Origin: Rhodococcus sp. HNM0563
GTDB lineage: Bacteria > Actinomycetota > Actinomycetes > Mycobacteriales > Mycobacteriaceae
Length of the DNA stretch: 64,000 nucleotides
Direction: 5' to 3'
Assembly (NCBI RefSeq): GCF_012726195.1
Contig: NZ_JAASAF010000008.1
Coordinates: 236,590 to 300,589, forward strand
Part shown: one piece after another, positions 17,065 through 26,513 of the stretch
Layout of the letters: every line of letters begins with the position of its first letter
Numbering within the stretch: position 1 is the stretch's first letter
The notes under the pieces: model-generated
Seen by the model: only the letters and a program-made list of their open reading frames with translations
Database searches by the model: none
What the model was told of the DNA's origin: nothing
Made by a program: the position numbers and the translations under genes

Positions 17065-17850
17065 ATGGGAGACGATCTGGGTGCCGGTGGACTGCGATTC
17101 GAACGCGAGGGTGCGATCGGGTGGTGCATCATCGACCGGCCTGCCGCACGCAACGCATTCACCCCGGCGATGTACTACGGCCTCAAGCGCGCGGTCAAGC
17201 TGGTCAACACCGACCCCGATCTCGGTGCCCTGATCATCACCGGAGTCGACGACGTCTTCGCGCCGGGCGGCGATCTGGGCGGCCGCTCGGAGCCGGGCGA
17301 CCAACTGCCGGAAGGGCTTTCAGGTGACGAAGTCGTCCCGTTCCTGACCATCCGCGACAGCCGCGCGCCCGTTATCTCCGCCGTCAACGGAATCTGCCAG
17401 GCGGGTGGGTTGCTCGTGGCCATGATGTCCGACATCGCGGTGGCCAGCGACCGCGCCACCTTCCGCGTGCCCGAACTCTTGCGCGGAATCCCCGACGCAA
17501 CCTTTGCCGCGGCACTGCCCGCACATGTCGGATTGGCAGCGGCCCGCGATCTGATCCTGTCCGCCCGGAGATTCGACGCGGCCGAGGCCCTGCGGCTCGG
17601 CGTGATCTCCCGCGTCGTCCCGCACGAACAGCTGCGCGAAGCCGCCCTCACTGCGGCCCGCGAAGTGTTGCAGACGGCGCCCATCGCGCGCGCCCAGGTC
17701 AAACGCATGCTCAACGAGCGCTACGGACTGTTCGACTACCAAACCATGTTCGGCGCCCTCGAGACTTCCCCGGAGCCCCGCGAAGGAATGCGGGCGTTCA
17801 TGGAAAAGCGTGATCCCGCCTGGATTCCACAGAATCTGCCGTCCGTCTGA
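17065..17850 (+). CDS. enoyl-CoA hydratase/isomerase family protein
   Basis: About 261 residues of the crotonase fold. The oxyanion-hole blocks are GVDDVFAPGGDLGGR near 60-75 and AVNGICQAGGLLVAMMSDIAVAS near 105-127; the catalytic Glu positions of true hydratases are not clearly present, so isomerase or another crotonase reaction is possible. I chose the ATG at 17065 (MGDDLGAGGLRFERE); ATGs at 17047 and 17050 are alternatives. TATGTT at 17053-17058 could serve as -10 element for a nearly leaderless transcript. The gene is monocistronic. Confidence 0.8.
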   Translation: MGDDLGAGGLRFEREGAIGWCIIDRPAARNAFTPAMYYGLKRAVKLVNTDPDLGALIITGVDDVFAPGGDLGGRSEPGDQLPEGLSGDEVVPFLTIRDSRAPVISAVNGICQAGGLLVAMMSDIAVASDRATFRVPELLRGIPDATFAAALPAHVGLAAARDLILSARRFDAAEALRLGVISRVVPHEQLREAALTAAREVLQTAPIARAQVKRMLNERYGLFDYQTMFGALETSPEPREGMRAFMEKRDPAWIPQNLPSV

Positions 17851-17853
17851 TCG

Positions 17854-18594
17854 TCATCGCGGGCACGTGCGGGCAGAGTCGGCGAGGGCGCTGTGATCCT
17901 CCACCGTGATCGGTAACCCATACCTCAGCGCGACTGTCAGATACTTGCCTGCAAACCAGCACCGGTACCCGGTGGCGGGAGGTAGCCACCCCGCTGGGGT
18001 GTGATCGCGTTTGGTCATGTTCGTGGCGCCGTCGACGGCAATGAGGTTGTACACCACGTCGTTCGCGAACTGCCGCCGAAGCTCCGCAGACCACTGCGCG
18101 GCGCCGTGATCCCACGCCGCCGCGAGTGGATAGATGTGATCGATGTGCACCGCGTTCGCATGGGTGCGCCGGAACTGCACGCGCGCGCCGGTGTACGGAT
18201 CGTCGAGTGTTCCGCTGAGGACGACGCACTCGTCGCTGCCCGGCCGGAATACGACGTCACGAAGGTCCCGTGCGAGCACGTTGTTGCGGGTGTCGCAGCC
18301 GTCGCGCCCGCCCGGACCGGGGTGCTCGTCCGTCCACGCTTCTCCGAAGACACACCCACCTTCGCCTCCGCAGTCGCGCACGTATCCACCGGGGTGCGGC
18401 CGCACGGATACAACCGTCACTGCGGCGAGCAACTCGTCGATCAGCGCGCGCGAAGGACTACCGGGAGCGGGATCCGACGGTGGTGGAGACGAGTCGAACC
18501 ACCACGACACGACCATGGCGATCACCACCGCCGGCACCCACCACTTCGCGTTTCCCCCACGCATCGGATGATGGTGACAGGTTCGCGTCGACAT
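17854..18594 (-). CDS. membrane-anchored HNH endonuclease (DUF1524)
   Basis: About 246 residues. After a short basic N-terminus a single hydrophobic segment (KWWVPAVVIAMVVSWWF) anchors or exports the protein, followed by a proline-rich linker and the nuclease domain. The motif HIDHIYPLAAAWDHG and, about 40 residues later, NLIAVDGATNMTKRDHTP form the His-Me finger (HNH) site of the DUF1524 family. Four Cys residues before it (CGGEGGC, GCDTR, ECVV) may form disulfides, consistent with an extracytoplasmic nuclease. The start is ATG 18594; ATG 18564 (MRGGNAKWW) is an alternative. Confidence 0.82.
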   Translation of the reverse strand: MSTRTCHHHPMRGGNAKWWVPAVVIAMVVSWWFDSSPPPSDPAPGSPSRALIDELLAAVTVVSVRPHPGGYVRDCGGEGGCVFGEAWTDEHPGPGGRDGCDTRNNVLARDLRDVVFRPGSDECVVLSGTLDDPYTGARVQFRRTHANAVHIDHIYPLAAAWDHGAAQWSAELRRQFANDVVYNLIAVDGATNMTKRDHTPAGWLPPATGYRCWFAGKYLTVALRYGLPITVEDHSALADSARTCPR

Positions 18595-18690
18595 GTCGTG
18601 TTTGCGCGCCCCACGGACTTGCGCGCGTGATGTCGTGGGCACGCACCCACCTGCGCGGCATCGACGCCGCGGCCGGAACGCACTGGGAAG

Positions 18691-19017
18691 TCAGCCCTCG
18701 GTGGTCAGCGGGAAACGCGTCGCGCGGATCGATGCGACCGTGCGTCCGTCGTGTCCGACGATCCAGGAACCACCGGACTGGCGGCATTCGGCGATCCGGT
18801 CGTAGACCCTGAGCAGGAAGAAGATCGCATCCTCGGGACTGGCGGTCGCGGCGAGTCGGTGCGACTCACCGTGTTTGGTCCCGTCGAGCCACACCCCGCA
18901 CTGGCCGTCGAGACGCAATGTGGTGACGTGGTCCCAGTCGATGAACGCGTACTTCACCTGTTCCCACGGCGTGTGAGCACTGTATGTCTGCTCGAGAACC
19001 TGGATCAGGACTGGCAT
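18691..19017 (-). CDS. conserved hypothetical protein, 108 residues
   Basis: The ATG at 19017 is preceded by a good GGAGGAGG site, which fixes the start inside a longer open frame. The protein begins MPVLIQVLEQTYSAHTPWEQ and has a basic, beta-rich composition with WLDGTKHG and WIVGHDGRTVASI segments; no membrane segment, signal peptide or recognised motif is visible. I do not recognise the family. It lies between an HNH nuclease gene and a quinone oxidoreductase gene on the same strand, 70 bp downstream of the latter, so it may be co-transcribed with it. Confidence 0.65.
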   Translation of the reverse strand: MPVLIQVLEQTYSAHTPWEQVKYAFIDWDHVTTLRLDGQCGVWLDGTKHGESHRLAATASPEDAIFFLLRVYDRIAECRQSGGSWIVGHDGRTVASIRATRFPLTTEG

Positions 19018-19087
19018 ACGCACATCCTCCTCCGCCCACGCTCCTCGATCCAGACCGTGCTCGAGGTCGGTATTCGGCGGCGAGTGT

Positions 19088-20014
19088 TCAGCGGACGGTG
19101 ACGACCACTTTGCCGCGCGCGTGCCCTTCCTCGACGAGCGCCAGGGCGCGTCCGGCTTCGCGGAGCGGGAAGGTGTGCTCGATCCTCGGGTCGAGGACAC
19201 CCGTTTCGACGAGTGTCGCGACCCGCGTGAACACCTCGGTGGTGCGGCGACGGTCGACACCCGAACCGCCGAGCTCGGACCCCAGGGTCGGATCGGCGAC
19301 GCTGATCAGGCGCACGGCGGGTCCGCAGGTAGCTGCGGCGTCGGCCAGGACGTCCCCGCCCACCAGGTCGACGATCACCGTCACTTTCCCCACCCGCTGG
19401 CCTGCCTCGACGATCCGTTCGTCGCTGCCGGATCCGGACTCTATCCAGATTCCGCTGTTGGACTCCACGAGATCCGATTTCCCTGCACTCGTGACACCGA
19501 GTACCGCCGCGCCCCGCGCGTGGGCCAGTTGGGTGACGGCCGAGCCGACACCGCCCCCGGCGCCCAGTACCAGAACGGTGTCCGCATCCACGATCTCGAG
19601 TTGCTCGACGATGTCGAGCGCTGTGCCCAGCGCAACCGGAACGGTCGCGGCCGCAGCGAAACCGAGCGCTTCGGGCTTGTACGCGGCACTGTCCGCGTTG
19701 AGCACCGTGTACTCGGCATAACCGCCGAAACCCGTGGCGGTCGAACCGAATACGGCATCGCCCACCGAGAAGTCCCGGCCGTTCCCGCCGACTGCCGTGA
19801 CCACACCCGACACCTCCCGTCCGAGGACGGCAGGCAATGTCACCGGAACGGTGTCCTTGCGGGTGCCCGTCCGTACCTTCCAGTCGGCCGGATTCACTCC
19901 GGCAGCGTGAACGGCGACGACGAGCTGACCAGGGCCGGGCCGAGGTACTTCCAGGTCGAAGACCTGCTGGGTATCGGGTCCGCCGTATTCCGAGAAACCG
20001 TACGCAAGCGCCAT
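19088..20014 (-). CDS. zinc-independent NADP-dependent quinone oxidoreductase (MDR family)
   Basis: A 308-residue medium-chain dehydrogenase/reductase. The N-terminal GroES-like domain contains GVNPADWKVRTG and VLGREVSGVVTAVG; the Rossmann motif is VLGAGGGVGSAVTQLAHARGA near residues 145-165, and the chain ends with LALVEEGHARGKVVVTV. Structural zinc ligands are absent, as in quinone reductases. The true start is the ATG at 20014 (MALAYGFSEYG). It is divergent from the SNF2 helicase gene, only 50 bp away, so the two promoters overlap. The substrate is unknown. Confidence 0.85.
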   Translation of the reverse strand: MALAYGFSEYGGPDTQQVFDLEVPRPGPGQLVVAVHAAGVNPADWKVRTGTRKDTVPVTLPAVLGREVSGVVTAVGGNGRDFSVGDAVFGSTATGFGGYAEYTVLNADSAAYKPEALGFAAAATVPVALGTALDIVEQLEIVDADTVLVLGAGGGVGSAVTQLAHARGAAVLGVTSAGKSDLVESNSGIWIESGSGSDERIVEAGQRVGKVTVIVDLVGGDVLADAAATCGPAVRLISVADPTLGSELGGSGVDRRRTTEVFTRVATLVETGVLDPRIEHTFPLREAGRALALVEEGHARGKVVVTVR

Positions 20015-20064
20015 GGTCACAGCCTGCCACTTCGGATGTCGACGAGGGCTGGCACCATATAGGG

Positions 20065-22914
20065 ATGTTCTTGCACGGGCTCTGGTCACCGGGATCGGGT
20101 CTCATGCTGTGGCGCGAACCGGACGAAACGCCTGCCGCCGGCCTTGCCGACAGCGCGGAGCTACCGTCGGCGCTGCGCCGGTGGACGGACCGGCCCTTCC
20201 GGCACCGGGTCGAGCTGACGCTGCCCGGTGACACCGCACCGCGCGTCCTGCCCGCCATCGCTGTCGCACCGCCCGACGCGGCCGAACTCCTGCTCGACGT
20301 CCCGCGCCGCGCGCAGGGAATTGCGGGTGATCTGCGTTTCCTCGTCCACGTCGCACGTGGCATCGAACGGTGGGCGCAGTCCGGCCGGGTCGCGCCCGGG
20401 CTGGAGCGGGCCGAGAAACAGTGGTGGGCTCGCTGGCAGCTCCTCGGCGGCGAGAAGACACGGGCGTGGCTTGCGGAACTCGCTGCGGCGATGCCGCCGG
20501 TCCAACGCCAGCTCGGCCGTCCTGCGGCACTGCTCGACGACATGTGTGCCGAGCTGACCGACCCGATCGTGCGAGGTCTGCACCGGCCATCGACGTCGCT
20601 GCATCCCCTCGTTGCCGCGCTGGCTGATGGCAACCCGCATCCGCGCGGCAGCCAACGGATGGCCGACGCCCTCGACGAGTGGCGGGCCAGCCTCGCGGGA
20701 TTCGAACCCGGCCTCGTGCTTCGCCTGGTGGAGCCGGACGACAGTGACGATGCGGACGTCGGTGCCGACGTGTTGTGGCGTCTCGAAGTGTGCCTGCAGA
20801 CGGAGGGGCGGTCGCCGATTCCCCTGCCGGTGGAGTCGACCGACGCGCATCTTCTTCAGATCGGTGTCCGCAAGCTCGGATCCGCGCTCAACGCGTACCC
20901 GCGACTACAGGATGTCCCGCGCGACCCCGACACGCTGGATCTGCTGCTGCCGACCCCGGTCGTGATCGATCTCGTGGAGCACGGCGCGCGCGCTCTGCAG
21001 GCGGCGGGCGTGTCGCTGCTACTGTCGAGAGCGTGGGCCACGGTCGACCCGTCGCTGCGCCTGAAGGTGAATTCATCGGTCGCACCGGTGACTGCCGACG
21101 AGAGCTCGGTGGGAATGAACGCGATCGTCACCTACGAGTGGCAGCTCGCCGTCGGCGACATGTTGCTCACACACTCCGAGATGGAAGAACTCGTCGCCGC
21201 GAACAGCGACCTGGTGAAGCTACGCGGCAAATGGGTTCGCGCCGACAATGAGGCGCTGGCCCGCGCTGCCGAATACGTCAATGCCCATTCGGAGCAGGAC
21301 GGCTCGCTCGGTTCCTTGTTCGCGCAGTTCACCGGAGATGACCCGCCGCCGGTCGAAGTCACCGATATCACCGCCTCCGGGTGGGTCGAGACGCTGCTCG
21401 ACGGCCAGGTGCATCCCGAGCCGGTGCCGGTGCCGAAGGACATGCGCACCGAACTACGCCCCTACCAGCAGCGGGGACTCGACTGGCTCGCATTCATGAC
21501 CAGGCTCGGTCTCGGTGCTGTGCTCGCGGACGACATGGGCCTGGGCAAGACGGTGCAGGTGCTCGCGTTGCTGGCCCACGAACAGGAGGTGTCACAGCCA
21601 GGCAGTCCGGGTGAGGGCACGGCGCCGACGCTGCTGGTGTGTCCGATGTCCGTCGTCGGCAATTGGCATCGGGAGGCAGAGCGGTTCGTTCCGGGTCTGC
21701 GCGTCTACGTACACCACGGCCCTTCGCGTCTGCGCGACGAGGCGCTCGCCGCAGCGGTAGCCGATCACGACCTGGTGATCACCACCTACGCAATCGTCGC
21801 GCGTGACATCGCGCAGCTGACGGAGCTGTGGTGGCGGCGGATCGTGCTCGACGAGGCGCAGCACGTGAAGAACGCGAGCACCGGACAGTCACGGGCTACG
21901 CGCGCTATTCACGCAGCACACCGAATCGCACTCACCGGCACACCCGTCGAGAACCGGCTCGAGGAACTCCGCTCGATCCTCGACTTCGCGAACCCGAAAC
22001 TGCTCGGCAGCGCTGCAGGGTTCCGGGCGAAGTTCGCGGTACCCATCGAACGCGATCATGATTCGGCGGCGGCCGCACGACTGCGTGCTCTGACCGCACC
22101 GTTCGTGCTGAGGCGCGTCAAGACCGACCCCGACGTGATCTCCGATCTGCCGGAGAAGTTCGAGCAGACCGTGCGGGCCAACCTCACCGCCGAACAGGCC
22201 GCGCTGTACCGGGCCGTTGTCGACGACATGATGCGCAAGATCCGCGACAAGGAGGGAATGGCCCGTAAGGGCGCAGTGCTGGCGGCGCTGACCCGCCTCA
22301 AGCAGGTGTGTAACCATCCCGCCCATTATCTCGGCGACGGCTCTCCGGTGCTGCGCCGCGGGCGGCACCGGTCGGGCAAGCTCGGGTTGATCGAGGACAT
22401 CGTCGAATCGGTGCTCGGCGACGGCGAGAAGGTCCTGCTGTTCACGCAGTTCCGTGAGTTCGGCACCCTCGTCGCGCCGTATCTCGAACAACGTTTCGCG
22501 ACCGAGGTGCCGTTCCTGCACGGCGGTGTGCCGAAGGCGAAGCGCGACGACATGGTCACCCGATTCCAGCAGGACGGTGCAGGGCCCCCGATCATGCTTC
22601 TGTCGCTCAAAGCGGGTGGCACGGGTCTGAACTTGACGGCCGCCAACCACGTGGTGCATCTGGATCGTTGGTGGAATCCGGCGGTCGAGAATCAGGCCAC
22701 CGACCGCGCATTTCGCATCGGGCAACGCCGCGACGTGCAGGTGCGCAAGCTGGTGTGCGTGGGCACAGTCGAAGAACGGATCGATGAAATGCTCACCGGG
22801 AAACAGGAACTCGCCGATCTTGCGGTCGGAGTGGGGGAGAACTGGATCACCGAACTGTCCACCGATCAGCTGCACTCGCTGCTGACCCTGGGCGACGATG
22901 CGGTGGGTGACTGA
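20065..22914 (+). CDS. helZ: SNF2/RAD54 family helicase (HelZ-like)
   Basis: A 949-residue DNA-dependent ATPase. A long N-terminal region of about 440 residues of the bacterial SNF2-associated type precedes the motor. Walker A is ADDMGLGKT near residues 489-497, the DExx box reads LDEAQHVKN near 594-602, and motifs V and VI are GGTGLNLTAANHVVHLDRWW and ATDRAFRIGQ near 850-890. The start MFLHGLWSP at 20065 is the family N-terminus; open frame upstream is shadow. Its TGA overlaps the ATG of the SWIM protein gene. The pair corresponds to M. tuberculosis Rv2101 (HelZ)-Rv2102. The process served (repair, transcription or defence) is not established. Confidence 0.88.
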   Translation: MFLHGLWSPGSGLMLWREPDETPAAGLADSAELPSALRRWTDRPFRHRVELTLPGDTAPRVLPAIAVAPPDAAELLLDVPRRAQGIAGDLRFLVHVARGIERWAQSGRVAPGLERAEKQWWARWQLLGGEKTRAWLAELAAAMPPVQRQLGRPAALLDDMCAELTDPIVRGLHRPSTSLHPLVAALADGNPHPRGSQRMADALDEWRASLAGFEPGLVLRLVEPDDSDDADVGADVLWRLEVCLQTEGRSPIPLPVESTDAHLLQIGVRKLGSALNAYPRLQDVPRDPDTLDLLLPTPVVIDLVEHGARALQAAGVSLLLSRAWATVDPSLRLKVNSSVAPVTADESSVGMNAIVTYEWQLAVGDMLLTHSEMEELVAANSDLVKLRGKWVRADNEALARAAEYVNAHSEQDGSLGSLFAQFTGDDPPPVEVTDITASGWVETLLDGQVHPEPVPVPKDMRTELRPYQQRGLDWLAFMTRLGLGAVLADDMGLGKTVQVLALLAHEQEVSQPGSPGEGTAPTLLVCPMSVVGNWHREAERFVPGLRVYVHHGPSRLRDEALAAAVADHDLVITTYAIVARDIAQLTELWWRRIVLDEAQHVKNASTGQSRATRAIHAAHRIALTGTPVENRLEELRSILDFANPKLLGSAAGFRAKFAVPIERDHDSAAAARLRALTAPFVLRRVKTDPDVISDLPEKFEQTVRANLTAEQAALYRAVVDDMMRKIRDKEGMARKGAVLAALTRLKQVCNHPAHYLGDGSPVLRRGRHRSGKLGLIEDIVESVLGDGEKVLLFTQFREFGTLVAPYLEQRFATEVPFLHGGVPKAKRDDMVTRFQQDGAGPPIMLLSLKAGGTGLNLTAANHVVHLDRWWNPAVENQATDRAFRIGQRRDVQVRKLVCVGTVEERIDEMLTGKQELADLAVGVGENWITELSTDQLHSLLTLGDDAVGD

Positions 22915-23672
22915 TGGCGGGCCGGAGGAACGCAGGCAGGTACGGCACCGCCGAATCGGCGATGCACGGCGTGGAGGCTCGCACCAAGCGCGGCGCGATC
23001 GGCCGCAGCTGGTGGTCGAAAGAACTCATCGCGACGATGGAACAGGTGGCCGATAAAGGCCGGCTGACCCGGGGCCGTGCGTATGCGCGATCGGGTCAGG
23101 TGGTGTCCATACGACTCGAGCCCGGCGCCGTGATCGGCGAGGTGCAGGGCAGCCAACTGCGCCCGTTCACGGCCACCGTCACGGTGCGCACGTTGTCGGA
23201 CGAGGCTGTCGAGGAACTGATCGAACGGGTGCGTTCGTCACCCGGATTGCTCGCGCGCCTGGCGGGGGGAGTGCTGCCCGAGGAACTCGGGCCGCTGTTG
23301 CTGCCGCGCCGCGCCGGTGAACTCGACTTCGACTGCACGTGTCCCGACGGCGGTTGGCCGTGTAAGCATGCTGCGGCGGTCGCGTTCCTGTTGGCCGAGC
23401 ACGTCGATGAGAACCCGATGTCCGTCTTGACGCTGCGGGGTGTGGAGGTGTCGGGACTCATCGGAGGGGTCGAGGAGGACGAGCCCGACGACGGTGATTT
23501 CTACGGGGACGACACCGAACTGCCGGAGCTTCCGGTCGAGCGTTTCCGGCCTGCGATGGACGATCTGGATCCGATGTTGCTGCGCCGGGCTCTGCGGGCG
23601 GGTGGAACGGATGAGGCCGTGGTGATCCGCGGTATGTCCGATCTCGAGGATCTCTACCGTCGTTTGCGCTGA
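22914..23672 (+). CDS. SWIM zinc-finger protein coupled to the SNF2 helicase
   Basis: A 252-residue protein. The SWIM motif CTCPDGGWPCKHAAAV gives the ligands Cys141, Cys143, Cys150 and His152, the CxCxnCxH pattern. The N-terminal part (RSWWSKELIATMEQ ... RGRAYARSGQVVSI) is also typical of SWIM proteins encoded next to SNF2 helicases, and an acidic stretch follows the finger. SWIM domains bind DNA or protein partners. The TGATG junction with the helicase gene indicates coupled synthesis and a probable complex. Function beyond partnership is unknown. Confidence 0.85.
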   Translation: MAGRRNAGRYGTAESAMHGVEARTKRGAIGRSWWSKELIATMEQVADKGRLTRGRAYARSGQVVSIRLEPGAVIGEVQGSQLRPFTATVTVRTLSDEAVEELIERVRSSPGLLARLAGGVLPEELGPLLLPRRAGELDFDCTCPDGGWPCKHAAAVAFLLAEHVDENPMSVLTLRGVEVSGLIGGVEEDEPDDGDFYGDDTELPELPVERFRPAMDDLDPMLLRRALRAGGTDEAVVIRGMSDLEDLYRRLR

Positions 23673-23813
23673 TCTACTGCTCGATACGCGGTGGCCCGGA
23701 ATGTGACGGTAGACATACATGGACTTCCAACTATAGGATGGTCGAAGACTTCCGGGTGTGGTCTGCGGCTACGCCTCGGTCATCGACACAACTATCTCAA
23801 AGGACTGGTCGAC

Positions 23814-25346
23814 ATGAGCGTTCGAGAACTCACCCATTTCATCGGCGGCAAGCATGTCGCCGGGACGTCCGGACGATTCGGGGACGTCTTCGAACCCAGC
23901 ACCGGTGAAGTCCAGGCGCGCGTCCCGCTCGCCACGAAGGCGGAGATCGAGGCCGCCATCGTCAACGCCGAAGAGGCACAGAAGGAATGGGGCTCGTGGA
24001 ACCCGCAGAAGCGGGTCCGTGTGCTGATGCGATTCGTCCAACTCGTGCAGGACAACATGGACGAACTTGCCGCGTTGCTCTCGAGCGAGCACGGCAAGAC
24101 CATCCCCGATGCGCGCGGCGACGTTCAGCGAGGGCTCGAAGTCATCGAGGTGTGCCTCGGTGCAGCACACATGCTCAAGGGTGAATTCACCGACTCCGCC
24201 GGCACCGGCATCGACGTCTACTCGATGCGGCAACCCCTCGGTGTCGTCGCCGGGATCACCCCGTTCAACTTCCCCGCGATGATCCCGCTGTGGAAGGCCG
24301 GCCCGGCCCTCGCCAGTGGCAATGCCTTCGTCCTCAAGCCTTCCGAGCGTGACCCCTCGGTGCCGTTGCGTCTGGCGGAACTGTTCCTCGAAGCGGGCCT
24401 GCCCGCCGGGGTGTTCAACGTCGTCAACGGCGACAAGGAATCCGTCGACGTCCTGCTCGAAGATCCGCGCATCAAGGCCGTCGGGTTCGTCGGGTCCACG
24501 CCGATCGCGCAGTACATCTACGAAACCGCCGCGAAGAACGGCAAGCGCGCCCAGTGCTTCGGCGGCGCCAAGAACCACGCGATCATCATGCCCGACGCCG
24601 ACATGGACCAGGTCGCCGACGCGCTCGTCGGCGCCGCCTACGGGGCCGCAGGCGAACGCTGCATGGCCTTGTCCGTCGCGGTGCCCGTCGGTGAGGAGAC
24701 CGCAGACCGGCTCGTCGCCAAGCTCACCGAACGTATCGCGGATCTGCGCGTCGGTCCCGGTACCGACGAGAAGGCCGACTTCGGTCCACTCGTGACGGCC
24801 GACGCACGCGACCGCGTCCACGGGTACATCGCCAAGGGCGTCGAGGAAGGTGCCGAGCTCGTCGTCGACGGTCGTGATTTCGTCCTCGCGGGTCACGAGA
24901 ACGGCTTCTTCTCCGGCCCCACCCTGTTCGACAAGGTCACCCCCGGTATGTCGATCTACCTCGAGGAGATCTTCGGGCCCGTCCTGACAGTCGTGCGCGC
25001 CGCCGACTACGAGGAAGCATTGCGTCTGCCCACCGAACACGAATACGGCAACGGCGTCGCGATCTTCACCCGCGACGGCGACACCGCCCGCGACTTCACT
25101 CGCCGCGTCGAGGTCGGCATGGTCGGCGTCAACGTCCCGATCCCCGTCCCGATCGCGTACTACACGTTCGGCGGCTGGAAGGCATCGGGCTTCGGCGACC
25201 TCAACCAGCACGGCCCCGATGCCTTCCGCTTCTACACCAAGACCAAGACCGTCACGCAGCGCTTCCCCTCCGGTGTCAAGGAAGGCGACATCGAGGGCGC
25301 CCACGTGGCCGACACCGACCACTTCGTCATCCCGACCATGGACTAG
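23814..25346 (+). CDS. mmsA: methylmalonate-semialdehyde dehydrogenase (CoA-acylating)
   Basis: A 510-residue aldehyde dehydrogenase of the CoA-dependent MmsA group. The NAD site and ITPFNFPAMIPLW segment lie near residues 145-160, FVGSTPIAQYIY near 225, and the catalytic Cys is Cys283 in AAGERCMALSVAV. It converts methylmalonate semialdehyde to propionyl-CoA, the last step of valine breakdown. The ATG at 23814 (MSVRELTHFIGGKHVAG) is the family start. It heads a five-gene operon; the 141 bp before it should hold the promoter. Confidence 0.93.
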   Translation: MSVRELTHFIGGKHVAGTSGRFGDVFEPSTGEVQARVPLATKAEIEAAIVNAEEAQKEWGSWNPQKRVRVLMRFVQLVQDNMDELAALLSSEHGKTIPDARGDVQRGLEVIEVCLGAAHMLKGEFTDSAGTGIDVYSMRQPLGVVAGITPFNFPAMIPLWKAGPALASGNAFVLKPSERDPSVPLRLAELFLEAGLPAGVFNVVNGDKESVDVLLEDPRIKAVGFVGSTPIAQYIYETAAKNGKRAQCFGGAKNHAIIMPDADMDQVADALVGAAYGAAGERCMALSVAVPVGEETADRLVAKLTERIADLRVGPGTDEKADFGPLVTADARDRVHGYIAKGVEEGAELVVDGRDFVLAGHENGFFSGPTLFDKVTPGMSIYLEEIFGPVLTVVRAADYEEALRLPTEHEYGNGVAIFTRDGDTARDFTRRVEVGMVGVNVPIPVPIAYYTFGGWKASGFGDLNQHGPDAFRFYTKTKTVTQRFPSGVKEGDIEGAHVADTDHFVIPTMD

Positions 25347-25358
25347 GCGGCACCGACA

Positions 25359-26513
25359 ATGTTCGCACTCACCGACGACGATCGGGCGATCCGCGACACC
25401 GCCCGCGACTTCGCCACCGAGTACCTGGCTCCGAACGCGGTCGAATGGGACCAGGAGAAGCACTTCCCGGTCGACGTGCTGCGCAAGGCCGCAGCACTCG
25501 GCATGGGAGGAATCTACGTTCGAGAGGACGTCGGCGGGTCCGGGCTGCGACGCCTCGACTCCGTCCGCATATTCGAGGAACTCGCCAAGGGCTGCCCGTC
25601 GATCGCCGCATACATCTCGATCCACAACATGGTGGCGTGGATGATCGACAAATACGGCAACGACGAACAGCGTGGCCGGTGGCTGCCGAGCCTGTGCTCG
25701 ATGGAGCACCTCGGCAGCTATTGCCTCACCGAACCGGGTGCCGGTTCGGACGCCGCTGCCTTGAGCACCAAGGCCGTCCGGGACGGCGACGAGTACGTAC
25801 TCAACGGTGTCAAACAATTCATCTCGGGTGCAGGCACATCCGACGTGTACGTGGTGATGGCCCGCACCGGCGACACCGGCGCCCGCGGAATATCCGCGTT
25901 CATCATCCCGAAGGACACCCCGGGGCTGTCGTTCGGCGCCAACGAGAAGAAGATGGGCTGGAACGCCCAGCCCACCCGACAGGTGATCTTCGAGGACGCC
26001 CGCGTTCCCGCGGAGAATCTCCTCGGCGAGGAAGGCGGCGGCTTTCGGATCGCGATGCACGGGCTCAACGGCGGACGACTGAACATCGCTGCGTGTTCGG
26101 TCGGCGGCGGCCAGACCGCTCTCGATCGGACAGTCGCATATCTCGCTGAGCGCAAGGCATTCGGTGAGCGGCTGCTCGATGCGCAGGCGCTGCAGTTCCG
26201 GCTCGCCGACATGCGCACCGAACTGGAAGCGGCGCGCACCCTGTTGTGGCGGGCCGCCGACGCGCTCGACACCGAGGCCGCCGACGTCGTGGAACTCTGT
26301 GCGATGGCGAAGCGGTTCGCGACCGACGCGGGTTTCGCCGCGGCGAACGAGGCCCTGCAGTTGCACGGCGGATACGGTTACCTTGCCGAGTACGGGATCG
26401 AGAAGATCGTGCGAGATCTGCGCGTTCACCAGATCCTGGAAGGAACCAACGAAATCATGCGGCTGGTCATCGCGCGGAGCGTGGTGGCGGCGGCCCAGAC
26501 AGGAGCGGCATGA
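25359..26513 (+). CDS. acyl-CoA dehydrogenase, probably isobutyryl-CoA dehydrogenase
   Basis: A 384-residue flavoenzyme of normal family length. Visible blocks are [14 protein letters not shown] and KQFISGAG (FAD/substrate loop, about 125-155), [20 protein letters not shown], and the C-terminal [17 protein letters not shown] and [10 protein letters not shown], the latter in the position that normally holds the catalytic Glu or its neighbours. Placement between mmsA and hibch points to oxidation of isobutyryl-CoA to methacrylyl-CoA, as for FadE9 of mycobacteria. It starts 12 bp after mmsA and overlaps the next gene by ATGA. Confidence 0.88.
   Translation: MFALTDDDRAIRDTARDFATEYLAPNAVEWDQEKHFPVDVLRKAAALGMGGIYVREDVGGSGLRRLDSVRIFEELAKGCPSIAAYISIHNMVAWMIDKYGNDEQRGRWLPSLCSMEHLGSYCLTEPGAGSDAAALSTKAVRDGDEYVLNGVKQFISGAGTSDVYVVMARTGDTGARGISAFIIPKDTPGLSFGANEKKMGWNAQPTRQVIFEDARVPAENLLGEEGGGFRIAMHGLNGGRLNIAACSVGGGQTALDRTVAYLAERKAFGERLLDAQALQFRLADMRTELEAARTLLWRAADALDTEAADVVELCAMAKRFATDAGFAAANEALQLHGGYGYLAEYGIEKIVRDLRVHQILEGTNEIMRLVIARSVVAAAQTGAA

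Noticed and set aside
23769..26429. An 886-codon minus-strand open frame across mmsA and the acyl-CoA dehydrogenase gene
   Set aside because: Same explanation: both sense genes are unambiguous, and the antisense product has only biased, repetitive composition.
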